DNA from: Tumebacillus_A lipolyticus | GTDB lineage: Bacteria; Bacillota; Bacilli; Tumebacillales; Tumebacillaceae | Assembly (NCBI RefSeq): GCF_042682745.1 | Contig: NZ_JBHUIO010000005.1 | Location: 1,302,001-1,366,000 of the forward strand | Direction: 5' to 3' | Length of the DNA stretch: 64,000 nt | In this document: positions 33,868 to 41,371 of the stretch, piece after piece | Layout of the letters: each line of letters opens with the position of its first letter | How positions within the stretch are numbered: the stretch's first letter is position 1 | The notes under the pieces: model-generated | What the model was told of the DNA's origin: nothing | The model's input: only the letters and a program-made list of their open reading frames with translations | Databases searched by the model: none | Position numbers and translations under genes: made by a program

Positions 33868-35136
33868 TCAAGACTTATATGCACTGCGTTTAGCAGACGG
33901 GAATAACGCTTGGACTGCCCACATGATCAGCCAGATACAGGCGACCGCGAGGAACGGCAGGGAGCTGTACGACAGAAGCGACTGGCTGTCCGGGCCAGAA
34001 ATCAGCGGCAAGCACAGCGCCAGAGCAATGAACAGCGTGCCATCAACCGCATCGGCCAAGGCGATCACCCGTCCTCGCATCGAACTGGGCGTGCGCATCA
34101 ACTCTACTTCAAGCAACGTCGAGGGCAAGAACATGGCAATCCAGATCACAAAGTAAAACGCATATCCGACGCTGAGCGGCCAAAGTGCAAGTCCGATCGT
34201 CGCCAAGGAGATCAAAAGCAACGGCACCGCATATCCATATGCCAAACGGCCGGGCCGGACGAACCATTTTTGCCAATGGACTGAGAAGTAAGCGCCGACT
34301 GCCATCCCAATCGCCGCCACAAAGCGGTAAATCCCGTAGTATTTCTCGCCATCGGTCATCATCGAGCCCAGTACCGGAACGAGCAAGACATCTGACAAAC
34401 TCAGTGCCCCCCAGAGCAAAGTCGCCCCGGCAATCAACATGCGTATCGTACGATGCTGCCAAAGGTACGCCATGCAGTCGCGGAGAGTCGGTTGGGCTCC
34501 TGTGCTCTCTTCGACCTCCCCAGCGTCTGCAGTTGCCTCACCAGTCTGTTCCGCCCAGTTGACTTTCGGCAATACGAGCCATGAGGCAATCCCCGCCGCC
34601 AAAAAGGACAGGGCATTGAACAGCAAGACATACACCACCACATCGTTCAGCAGACCATAAGTCGCAATCGCAGCGCCCAACACGCGACCGATGCCGTTGA
34701 GGACGCCTAGAAAACCATTCGCAATCGGCAACTGCTCATCGGTCAGCAATGCGGGAAAGCTGGAGACCATCGCAGGTCGATACGGCAAGACCACGATCCC
34801 TGCCAACAAGGCCAAGGAGAGAATCCACAGCGTCGATTGATTATAGATCGCCATCAAAATAGAAATAAGTGCAAGCAGCAAGTTGATGATCGTCGTTAAA
34901 TTCCGCCGTGAAAAGCGGTCAGCGATCGCCCCAGCAAACGGGAGCAACAAAAACTGCGGAGCAAAGCGCAACAGCAAAAACAGCCCAAAGATAAACGAGG
35001 ATTCAGAAACTGTATAAACATAAGCGGCCAAAGCAATCCCTTGCGCCATGTCCCCCAGTCGAGAAGCCGACTCGGTCGACGCCAAGAACATGAACTTGCG
35101 ATTGCGGAAAATCGGACGGTACTCGCTAAAAATCAT
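33868..35136 (-). CDS. MFS transporter, probable exporter of the modified peptide
   Basis: 422 residues with about 12 membrane helices. Resembles the MFS_3/enterobactin-exporter-like group: FMFLASTESASRLGDMAQGIALAAYVYT at the start, AGAIADRFSRRNLTTIINLLLALI (motif A-like), and RPAMVSSFPALLTDEQLPIANGFLGVLNGIGRVLG. This group often exports siderophores, peptides or other natural products. It is the last gene of the RiPP operon on the minus strand, 79 bases after the HExxH gene, with GGAGGAG five bases before the ATG. It is the only transporter in the cluster; no C39-peptidase ABC exporter is present. Confidence 0.85.
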   Translation of the reverse strand: MIFSEYRPIFRNRKFMFLASTESASRLGDMAQGIALAAYVYTVSESSFIFGLFLLLRFAPQFLLLPFAGAIADRFSRRNLTTIINLLLALISILMAIYNQSTLWILSLALLAGIVVLPYRPAMVSSFPALLTDEQLPIANGFLGVLNGIGRVLGAAIATYGLLNDVVVYVLLFNALSFLAAGIASWLVLPKVNWAEQTGEATADAGEVEESTGAQPTLRDCMAYLWQHRTIRMLIAGATLLWGALSLSDVLLVPVLGSMMTDGEKYYGIYRFVAAIGMAVGAYFSVHWQKWFVRPGRLAYGYAVPLLLISLATIGLALWPLSVGYAFYFVIWIAMFLPSTLLEVELMRTPSSMRGRVIALADAVDGTLFIALALCLPLISGPDSQSLLSYSSLPFLAVACIWLIMWAVQALFPSAKRSAYKS

Positions 35137-35214
35137 TGCATCTCCTCCTGTGTCTGTTCCCTGTGCCTAAATGAACAAAGCGACCTCACGAAAACGCGAG
35201 GCCATTTTATTATT

Positions 35215-36420
35215 TTACTGAATATAAGACTCCATAAGCGACATAAGCTCTTCGCCATCGGGAGTCAACTTGCCATGTTCCCGCATCATCGCCAAGCCTT
35301 TGACCAGTTGCTCCTGCTTCACCGCGAGTTCTGCCAGCAACTCTTCGCGATACAGATTCGAATTGGCCAGCAATTGCTTGTACAACTCCATCACGCGGAC
35401 ATGTACAAAACAGCCGTGATAGATGCCAAACAAGGGCCGCAGCTCTTGACGCCAAGGCGAGCTGTACCGTTCGCTCATATCGTTCAACATATGCGGGCGA
35501 CCGCTCATCATCGCGTTCAGGCGCAAATGGCTGGATTCGTGCACGATCCACTCCGCCCAGAGCAATGGCGTATGCGGGTTGTGCGCGTACAGTGTCGTGC
35601 CATGCGCTCGGAAATCGGAAAACGAGATCGGTGCCGGTCGTTCTACCAGCACCAAGCGACGAACATAGCCGCGCAATTCCGCGTACATCTCCGGCCAAAA
35701 CTCTTTGACCAACTCCGCGCCGCGACGCATGTTGGCTACCACTTCGTCAGCTGGATCTTGTGCGACCTTGACGTCTCGATCCATGCCGAGCTCTTTACTG
35801 CTGAGGAACGGGATGTAGCGGTCTAGCCACGGAGAATCCACGTCATAGCGCAACTCGATATCGGTCGAGAGCGCAATCCCCTCTTGAAACTCGTCAAACG
35901 AATCCAGCAACACCTGACGCTCCAGCTCTACGTTCCCTTTCGCCCCGACCAGCGTTATGGAATCGGTGCTCAACTGCGCGGTCATGAGATCGTCGAGAAC
36001 ATCTAACGGGAGGTCTACCCAACGGCGGACGAGGTAGGTCTGCCCCACACGATTCTGGGAAAGTGCCACTTGGCCTTCAGACGCGACGAATCCGTTCTGC
36101 AACCACAGCGGCAACACGATGTCCCGATACCCTTCAGCGAGCAATCGACTCCACTCGCTGCCGCTTGGTTCCGCCGTACGAACCGCTTCACACCAGACAA
36201 AGACGGACGGATGCAACAAGAGGTGATCGCGTTTTGCCGCATCTAGCGCTTTGATCGCTTCTACAGCTTCGTTCAGCCATTGAGCCCCTTGTTGTTGCAG
36301 AGCTTGACCGAGCATTCCCAGCAGTTTCAGATTGCGCAAAGCCAGCAACTGGCGAGGAATGTCATCTTGCACATGTGCAGGTGCTGGTTGTAGGCTCAAT
36401 CCGATCATCGACGTTGCCAT
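35215..36420 (-). CDS. alphaKG-HExxH-type peptide beta-hydroxylase-like protein
   Basis: 401 residues. The C-terminal half holds WAEWIVHESSHLRLNAMM (HExxH at H294/E295/H298) followed by SPWRQELRPLFGIYHGCFVHVRVMELY, the combination that defines the HExxH putative peptide-modification family. Members have been shown to be 2-oxoglutarate-dependent iron enzymes that beta-hydroxylate residues of ribosomal peptides; they are not proteases. The N-terminal half (about residues 20-200) is less conserved and may bind substrate. ATG follows GAGGAGGG; the DUF692 gene stops 13 bases upstream. Target residue is unknown; Asp, Asn or Arg side chains in the precursor C-terminus are candidates. Confidence 0.85.
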   Translation of the reverse strand: MATSMIGLSLQPAPAHVQDDIPRQLLALRNLKLLGMLGQALQQQGAQWLNEAVEAIKALDAAKRDHLLLHPSVFVWCEAVRTAEPSGSEWSRLLAEGYRDIVLPLWLQNGFVASEGQVALSQNRVGQTYLVRRWVDLPLDVLDDLMTAQLSTDSITLVGAKGNVELERQVLLDSFDEFQEGIALSTDIELRYDVDSPWLDRYIPFLSSKELGMDRDVKVAQDPADEVVANMRRGAELVKEFWPEMYAELRGYVRRLVLVERPAPISFSDFRAHGTTLYAHNPHTPLLWAEWIVHESSHLRLNAMMSGRPHMLNDMSERYSSPWRQELRPLFGIYHGCFVHVRVMELYKQLLANSNLYREELLAELAVKQEQLVKGLAMMREHGKLTPDGEELMSLMESYIQ

Positions 36421-36433
36421 GAGTATGCCCTCC

Positions 36434-37270
36434 TCAGATTCCTAGTTTGGATTTTTGTTGTTGAAGCTTCTCCGTCACGCGCAGAATCGACTCTCGGTAG
36501 CGATCCAGCTTCACATTGCGTCCCAGCTCGACCGTGATGCCGCGCACTTGCGGGAAGCGTTCCAAGCAAATTTCCACCTGCCGCCAACGATCTTCGAACG
36601 TCATCGAGCTGCGTTGATTCAAGATCCCGCTGGCCCCGATGTGCAATTCCATCACATGCGCGCCGTCCAATTCATCCAGAATCGATTCAAAAGACATGCC
36701 AAAGCTGTTCGCAGTCGAGGTCGTATGCGGAATGTCCAAGATGATCGGCGTCCTCGCGCCAACCGAGATGTTGCGCAAAAGGCGATAATCGTCGAGCGCA
36801 TCACGTTCGCCCCATGGGCTGTAGCGCGGCCCGAGCTCGATCACGATCGGCATGCCATAACGCTCTCGATAGTCACAGACCCGTTGGATAACGCGCTCTT
36901 CCAAGCCTTCGTCATGCACCGGCGGGAACAGATAGCCGAATCGCACACCGTCAGTCGTTCCCACTACGGAAATGTGATCTCCGAACCAATGAGCTCCGAG
37001 CCGTTGCGCTTGGTGAAAAGCATCTGCCAACAGTTCCGGAGACGGCTCGCGCAAGTCGGCGAGGCCCAGTGTGCTGCAATGGGCGACGATCGGGAAGTTT
37101 TTCGGGATCTTGGCAGTTGGAGTTGGGAGATGCACTTCCAGATAAGTGCTGCTCGGGTCGAGATCGCGTGTGATGAAGTCGATGTATTCCTCATCTTCCT
37201 CCCACGCCACCCCAACGCCCAAGAACGGAATGTCCCAACCTTGCTTTTTGCGTTCACTCACGAGATTCAC
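36434..37270 (-). CDS. DUF692 (MNIO) multinuclear iron oxidase-like enzyme
   Basis: 278 residues with TIM-barrel strand pattern. Positions matching metal-binding segments of DUF692 enzymes are present: H64 (VAHCSTLGLA), D98/H99 (GDHISV), E145 (VIELGPRYSP), D179 and H182 (IILDIPHTTS), H210 (VMELHIGA) and E248 (TVELGRN). MNIOs such as MbnB and TglH use two or three irons and O2 to rearrange Cys, Asn or Asp residues of ribosomal peptides. The precursor here has no cysteine, so Asp/Asn/C-terminal chemistry is more likely. The GTG start overlaps the stop of the AsnB-like gene by four bases. It is distant from the classic MNIO consensus, so subfamily is new to me. Confidence 0.8.
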   Translation of the reverse strand: MNLVSERKKQGWDIPFLGVGVAWEEDEEYIDFITRDLDPSSTYLEVHLPTPTAKIPKNFPIVAHCSTLGLADLREPSPELLADAFHQAQRLGAHWFGDHISVVGTTDGVRFGYLFPPVHDEGLEERVIQRVCDYRERYGMPIVIELGPRYSPWGERDALDDYRLLRNISVGARTPIILDIPHTTSTANSFGMSFESILDELDGAHVMELHIGASGILNQRSSMTFEDRWRQVEICLERFPQVRGITVELGRNVKLDRYRESILRVTEKLQQQKSKLGI

Positions 37271-39048
37271 CTCACACTTGTCGTCGCAGCCCTGTTGGCT
37301 ACGCGAATTCCATTTTGATCACACCACAGCGCAAACGCGTACAGGTACCACATCGCGCTGCTCGTCTGGTAGAGTTCCAACGGAGGACGCGAGGTCAACA
37401 ACGACCGCTCATCTGAGAAAAACGACTCGACCGCAGTCTTATCGACGAGATCCCCCAATGGGTCGCTCATCAGCAACTCCTGCACACGACCGGCCAGCTT
37501 GCCGTGCTTCATCCAGAAAAATACCGGGTGCGGGAACCCGCACTTCGGCCTTTTTTGAATCTCCGGCGGAATGCGGTCGATGGCGAGTTTGCGTAGCGCT
37601 TCCTTGTTCACATCTGGCGAGCAGGACAGCGCCAGCCGCACGAATGCCTGATCCAGTAAAGGTACGCGAGCTTCGACAGACGATCCCATCGTGCCCAAGT
37701 CGACACGAGGCAAAGCGTCCGCTTCCAAGTGGAACATGCCAAACATCCGGATCGAATCTGCTAAGCTCAAGCCGTCATGCTGGAACTGTTCAAAGCGAAT
37801 CTGCCTCCGCTCTCGGCTCCAGGCATGCGCGCTTGTCCACTCGTCCTGCCCCACCGCGAGCAAGCTTCGCGTCTTGGAGGACGCCATCCACTCATCAAAT
37901 TCAGCAAAAGACTGCGTGTGCAACCATTCATAACTGCCAAAAATCTCATCGCTGCCAGTCCCGGTGACCACCACGCGCAACCCTTTTTCCGCCGCCGCCC
38001 TCCCGAGTTCGTGATAGGCAACGATTGTCGGGTCCATCGAAAAACCGTCCTGTCGACCGATTGCCGTCGGCAACACTTCCAAAAAGCGCTCTTCGGTCAG
38101 AGTTAGCTCGTGCAAAGGAACGTTCAAGGTGTTGCACACAAAGCGCGAAAACGGCAACTCCGAAAACGAGAACTCACCCGTTTTCTCATAGCGCAACGTA
38201 AGCGCCTCCACTTGTGCCCCTTGATGAACCAGTTCGGCCAATACCGTACTTGAATCGACACCTCCGGAGACGAACATCCCCATCGGCTGGTCGACCTCAA
38301 TCGTTTCCTGAATGGCACGCACAAAGTACCCTTCCAGCGCGTCTAGGTTCGCACTCTCATGCGTCAGCCACAGCTTGTCCGCCGCTTCAACCTCCAAGCG
38401 ACCGTCTCGTTGCAGACGGACAATCGAGCCTGGCTCGACTTTTCGAATCGAAGCGACCAAGGTTTCCGGTTGCAACAGCGTGTCGCGGTACATCAGATAT
38501 TCCAATGCCGTATCCCGTGTGACAGTAAGCGGCTGTTGCAAGGCGCGCATCATCGCGAGGATTGCGGTAAATTCGGACGCGTACAGGTGGCCTCCGTCCT
38601 CGGTGTGGGCGTAGTACAGCGGTTTGATGCCCGGAAAATCGCGGGCCAACACCAAGCTGCTCGTCTCGATCTCCCAAGCGGCGATGGCGTACATCCCTCG
38701 CAATTCTTTTAACACCGTCCATCCTTGACGTTCTAGCGCAACGGCGATGGTCTCCGTATCGCTTTCCGTCACCCAGTTGTGGTCGGCACCGAAACGCTGT
38801 CGGAGCTCTTGGTGATTGTTCAGCTCCCCGTTGAAGGTGACAATCCAACGACCGCCCGGAAGTGCAAACGGTTGATGCGCCGAGGAGCTTCGATCCCGAA
38901 TCGCCAATCGCACAGCGCCAAGTGACGCTTCGCCCTCATCTCGCACTTCCAAATGGTCAGGGCCACGATGCCGCAGATGATTCAAACCGAGTGCCGCAAT
39001 CTCTTGTCCCTGCTGGCCCACACGAACTGCTCCAGCAATCCCGCACAT
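37267..39048 (-). CDS. AsnB-type glutamine-dependent amidotransferase / lasso-cyclase relative
   Basis: 593 residues. The N-terminal glutaminase domain is intact: MCGIAGAV with nucleophile Cys2, LRHRGPDH, LAIRD, FNGELNNHQEL and SDTET. The C-terminal synthetase domain has the pyrophosphate loop GMFVSGGVDSSTVLAEL, VTGTGSDEIFGSYEW and EARVPLLDQAF. In asparagine synthetase it adenylates a carboxylate and attacks it with ammonia; lasso-peptide cyclases use the same fold with a peptide amine. An intact glutaminase favours amidation of Asp, Glu or the C-terminus of the peptide. The ATG at 39048 lies 10 bases after GGAGG; an upstream GTG (39057) would hide Cys2. Four-base overlap with the DUF692 gene. 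Confidence 0.85.
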   Translation of the reverse strand: MCGIAGAVRVGQQGQEIAALGLNHLRHRGPDHLEVRDEGEASLGAVRLAIRDRSSSAHQPFALPGGRWIVTFNGELNNHQELRQRFGADHNWVTESDTETIAVALERQGWTVLKELRGMYAIAAWEIETSSLVLARDFPGIKPLYYAHTEDGGHLYASEFTAILAMMRALQQPLTVTRDTALEYLMYRDTLLQPETLVASIRKVEPGSIVRLQRDGRLEVEAADKLWLTHESANLDALEGYFVRAIQETIEVDQPMGMFVSGGVDSSTVLAELVHQGAQVEALTLRYEKTGEFSFSELPFSRFVCNTLNVPLHELTLTEERFLEVLPTAIGRQDGFSMDPTIVAYHELGRAAAEKGLRVVVTGTGSDEIFGSYEWLHTQSFAEFDEWMASSKTRSLLAVGQDEWTSAHAWSRERRQIRFEQFQHDGLSLADSIRMFGMFHLEADALPRVDLGTMGSSVEARVPLLDQAFVRLALSCSPDVNKEALRKLAIDRIPPEIQKRPKCGFPHPVFFWMKHGKLAGRVQELLMSDPLGDLVDKTAVESFFSDERSLLTSRPPLELYQTSSAMWYLYAFALWCDQNGIRVANRAATTSVR

Positions 39049-39053
39049 ACGTT

Positions 39054-40235
39054 TCACACCTCCGTAGTTTTGCTCGGCTCCAGATGTCCGGTGGAGATCG
39101 CCAATCCTGTCAGCAACAATCGAAACACAATCTGCGCTGTCAACATCCCCTCATCCTTGGACTGTTGGTACTCCACAATGTCTCCAGCGTCGATGTGCGC
39201 CCGTTCGTGCAAGAACTTCAATTGCTCGTCCAACTCGGTCAGTCGCAGCCCATTCGGTACGGGTGAGGAGACGGCCGGTGCTACACTCGGGTCCAACACA
39301 TCGAGGTCGAGGGAGCAGTACACCGCGATTTCCTGAAAGGCAGAGAATGGAATGTCCTGCACCGAGGAGACGATGTGCAGCTTCGGATGCTGCACACGGG
39401 ACGGTCCCTCGGGGACGATACCGCGATTTCCGATCTGATACACAGCTGCCAGTTGCGGGTCGTCCAGCAACCAACCGACGACATTGGCGCTATGCACAGG
39501 CTCCACTGGAGGAGCGGCGTCCAGATGAGCATCGAAGAACACCAGCACGACGGGCTTGCCCGTTTTTCGCGCGAGAGCTCGAACCCCGGCGTATGTGATC
39601 GAATGGTCGCCACCAAGCATCCACACCGACTGCTTCGCTGGAAGTTCTTCCACCAACGACTGGGTCAACTGCTCAAGATAGTCGGTCGACCCGACCGCTT
39701 TTTCCGGTTCGGCGACAAACGCATTCAGGCGAGCTCCGCGCAACAGCGTATACGCCCCGCCCCACAGATCACGGATGTACCAGCCGACCAATCCGCTGAG
39801 ATCGGGGAGCCACTCTCCTTCGAGGTAACGGCTGACCATTCGCAAATGCTCCGGCCCTTTTCGTGCCCCAAACGACACCTGCGATCCTGTATCAAAAGGC
39901 ACACAGACAATCGAAGCCTCTGCCTGAGGATCGGTTCCCGTCGTTCTTCCGAAAAAAGGAACCCCTTTGAGGAGGGGCCCTTTTTTTCGATCCTCCGCTT
40001 TCCCCGACGGCGTCAACATGTTCAACCGCAGCAACAACTGAAGTTGTGCCGGCTCCAGGAGATCATCAAAGGAAGCGGTCACCCCCAGATAGGGAGCGAT
40101 GCGTTTCCAAACAGCGGCCGGCAACCACGTTTCGGTATTAGTCCCCCGAATCGCCACGAGCACAAAGTCATGCTGGACTTTCATCGGGACGAGATTTTGA
40201 TTCAGCAATAAAGTAGGTAGGCGAGAGTCTGACAT
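39054..40235 (-). CDS. ureohydrolase-fold enzyme with leader-binding-like N-terminal domain, candidate peptide arginase
   Basis: 393 residues. From about residue 105 it is an arginase/agmatinase domain with all six Mn ligands: H211 in GGDHS, D235, H237 and D239 in DAHLD, D310 and D312 in SLDLDVLDP; HSANVV at 248 fits the family. The first 80 residues are extra. They read as three strands and helices (QHDFVLVAIRGTNTETWLPA, then LQLLLRLNMLTPSG), like a PqqD/RRE winged helix. Known peptide arginases (OspR type) turn arginine into ornithine in ribosomal peptides, and the adjacent precursor has two arginines near its C-terminus. First gene after the precursor; stop adjoins the AsnB-like start. Confidence 0.82.
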   Translation of the reverse strand: MSDSRLPTLLLNQNLVPMKVQHDFVLVAIRGTNTETWLPAAVWKRIAPYLGVTASFDDLLEPAQLQLLLRLNMLTPSGKAEDRKKGPLLKGVPFFGRTTGTDPQAEASIVCVPFDTGSQVSFGARKGPEHLRMVSRYLEGEWLPDLSGLVGWYIRDLWGGAYTLLRGARLNAFVAEPEKAVGSTDYLEQLTQSLVEELPAKQSVWMLGGDHSITYAGVRALARKTGKPVVLVFFDAHLDAAPPVEPVHSANVVGWLLDDPQLAAVYQIGNRGIVPEGPSRVQHPKLHIVSSVQDIPFSAFQEIAVYCSLDLDVLDPSVAPAVSSPVPNGLRLTELDEQLKFLHERAHIDAGDIVEYQQSKDEGMLTAQIVFRLLLTGLAISTGHLEPSKTTEV

Positions 40236-40250
40236 AGCAAACGTCCTTTC

Positions 40251-40276
40251 GATGAGTAACGCATAGCGCGCTAGGT
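40251..40276. repeat. right member (in transcription order) of an inverted repeat flanking the precursor gene
   Basis: GATGAGTAACGCATAGCGCGCTAGGTG-type sequence; pairs with 40527-40552 in inverted orientation over about 25 bases with three mismatches. The core TAGCGCGCTA (40264-40273) is itself palindromic. It lies in the gap between the precursor and the arginase gene. Confidence 0.8.
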
Positions 40277-40350
40277 GTCTATCAAAAAGTGCACGAATTA
40301 CAGGTTGTTACGGACTTGCGAGCTAAAGCGGGTGTAGCGAAAGTCAACGA

Positions 40351-40485
40351 CTAGTTGTCGACGCGCGAACGCAACAGGGAGCCGAGCACGCCATCGGTGA
40401 TTTCACCGTTGGAACCAGCTTCGAAAAAGCCCGGTGCTACCATTTCTTGCAGTTCTTCCAAAGAGAGTTCTTTTTTGTTTTCCAT
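40351..40485 (-). CDS. RiPP precursor peptide, 44 residues
   Basis: Small minus-strand gene with GGAGG nine bases before its ATG. The product starts MENKKELSLEELQEM, an acidic helical leader with the LSLEEL-type word common in RiPP leaders, then VAPGFF, and ends GVLGSLLRSRVDN. The second half (from about residue 17) is Gly/Ser/Asp/Asn-rich with no Cys, His, Trp or Tyr. Arg39 and Arg41 could be turned into ornithine by the adjacent arginase; D31, D43, N26 and N44 are candidates for hydroxylation, MNIO chemistry or amidation. The cleavage site is not obvious. It sits inside the operon, between the RRE-like gene and the arginase gene, flanked by inverted repeats. Confidence 0.8.
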   Translation of the reverse strand: MENKKELSLEELQEMVAPGFFEAGSNGEITDGVLGSLLRSRVDN

Positions 40486-40526
40486 GATTCTCTACCTCCA
40501 ATTAGTGGATATGTTGCTGGAAATTC

Positions 40527-40552
40527 ATCTAGCGCGCTATGCATTACTCACC
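40527..40552. repeat. left member of the inverted repeat flanking the precursor gene
   Basis: Contains CTAGCGCGCTATGCATTACTCA, inverted copy of 40251-40276. Lies about 45 bases upstream of the precursor ATG, so it could be an operator or half of an RNA stem that encloses the precursor gene. Confidence 0.8.
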
Positions 40553-40572
40553 AGAACCAAGACGCAGGACTG

Positions 40573-41364
40573 CTATTGCTTCACCAAACGTTGGACTCGT
40601 TCGTGTTCAAACTGTCCCAGGTCGTTGCACAACAACCCGAGGGAAACCGCCATTTTTACAACTTGTGCTTCCCAAGCGTTGTCCTGCATGGTGTGACCAT
40701 CGACGAATTTGAGCAAATAGTGATAAATCTCCGAACTGATGCGGAAGCTGCGCCCGCCGGGTGCGATCGCATACCATTTCGGAATGACGGCCACTTCGTT
40801 ATTTTCAAGAATCGCGAGCACGTCGTGTGAGACCGCAAGCAACGAGGAGGCCTGCGACAAGAAGAGGCGGGTCGTAAGTTCCCCCGTATGCGGAGTGTTC
40901 GGCAAGAGGTAGGCGGAGCGGAATGTCGCATACTCCAACTCGGCGAGTTCCAACAGCTCTTGATCGAGACCGGAAACTGTTCGCAGGAAGCAGATGAACG
41001 GCGTCGCTTTTTCAATCCCGCGTCCATAGCCTGCCGGGTGGGGCAGACTGTATTGGGGATCCCAGAGGAACTCGGAGGAGAGGAATGCTTGGAACAGGTC
41101 GCTCTCGATAAATTCACCGCCGGTAGCGGACAGTCTGTTCAGCGTATGCTTGAGAATCGACTCGATCCCACCGAAAATTTGGAGCCAGCGGCCGATGCGC
41201 TCGGCCTTCAAGGCGGTCATTTTCACATCGAGCAAGCGCTCGTCACCCAGTTCACGTACCGCTTGCTGGAAGGGCCCATCTGGAATGTCCGGGCTCCACT
41301 TGGGGTCGATGCTCATGCGAATCAACAAGTCCTGCTTGCTGATCGGCTGAGTTTGTAACGTCAT
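40573..41364 (-). CDS. RiPP partner protein with RRE-like C-terminus, function unknown
   Basis: 263 residues, soluble. N-terminal half is helical (DLLIRMSIDPKWSPDIPDGPFQQAV, RWLQIFGGIESILKHTL). The last 90 residues (VSHDVLAILENNEVAVIPKW, FRISSEIYHYLLKFVDG, VVKMAVSLGLL) read like strands plus winged helix of a PqqD/RRE leader-binding domain, and resemble in outline the N-terminus of the arginase-fold protein. DUF692 enzymes usually act with a helical/RRE partner protein encoded next to them, so this may be the partner. ATG at 41364 follows GAGGAG, which overlaps the previous stop; the longer ORF start is not used. No family recognised with certainty. Confidence 0.7.
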   Translation of the reverse strand: MTLQTQPISKQDLLIRMSIDPKWSPDIPDGPFQQAVRELGDERLLDVKMTALKAERIGRWLQIFGGIESILKHTLNRLSATGGEFIESDLFQAFLSSEFLWDPQYSLPHPAGYGRGIEKATPFICFLRTVSGLDQELLELAELEYATFRSAYLLPNTPHTGELTTRLFLSQASSLLAVSHDVLAILENNEVAVIPKWYAIAPGGRSFRISSEIYHYLLKFVDGHTMQDNAWEAQVVKMAVSLGLLCNDLGQFEHERVQRLVKQ

Positions 41365-41371
41365 CGTTCGC

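Noticed and set aside
35164..35210. Terminator between the HExxH gene and the exporter neighbourhood
   Set aside because: The CCTCGCG/CGTGAGG stem at about 35175-35195 is short, imperfect and lacks a good U-run, so it is not called; the position is between the exporter start and the end of the HExxH gene.
35215..36420. HExxH protein as a metalloprotease that cleaves the leader
   Set aside because: The surrounding motifs match the peptide-hydroxylase family and not a protease; the separate M3 enzyme is a better peptidase candidate.
40351..40485. Lasso-peptide reading of the precursor (Gly24 to Asp31 would give an 8-residue ring)
   Set aside because: There is no Thr at position -2, no lasso leader peptidase and the AsnB-like protein has an intact glutaminase half. 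The ring distance alone is not enough.
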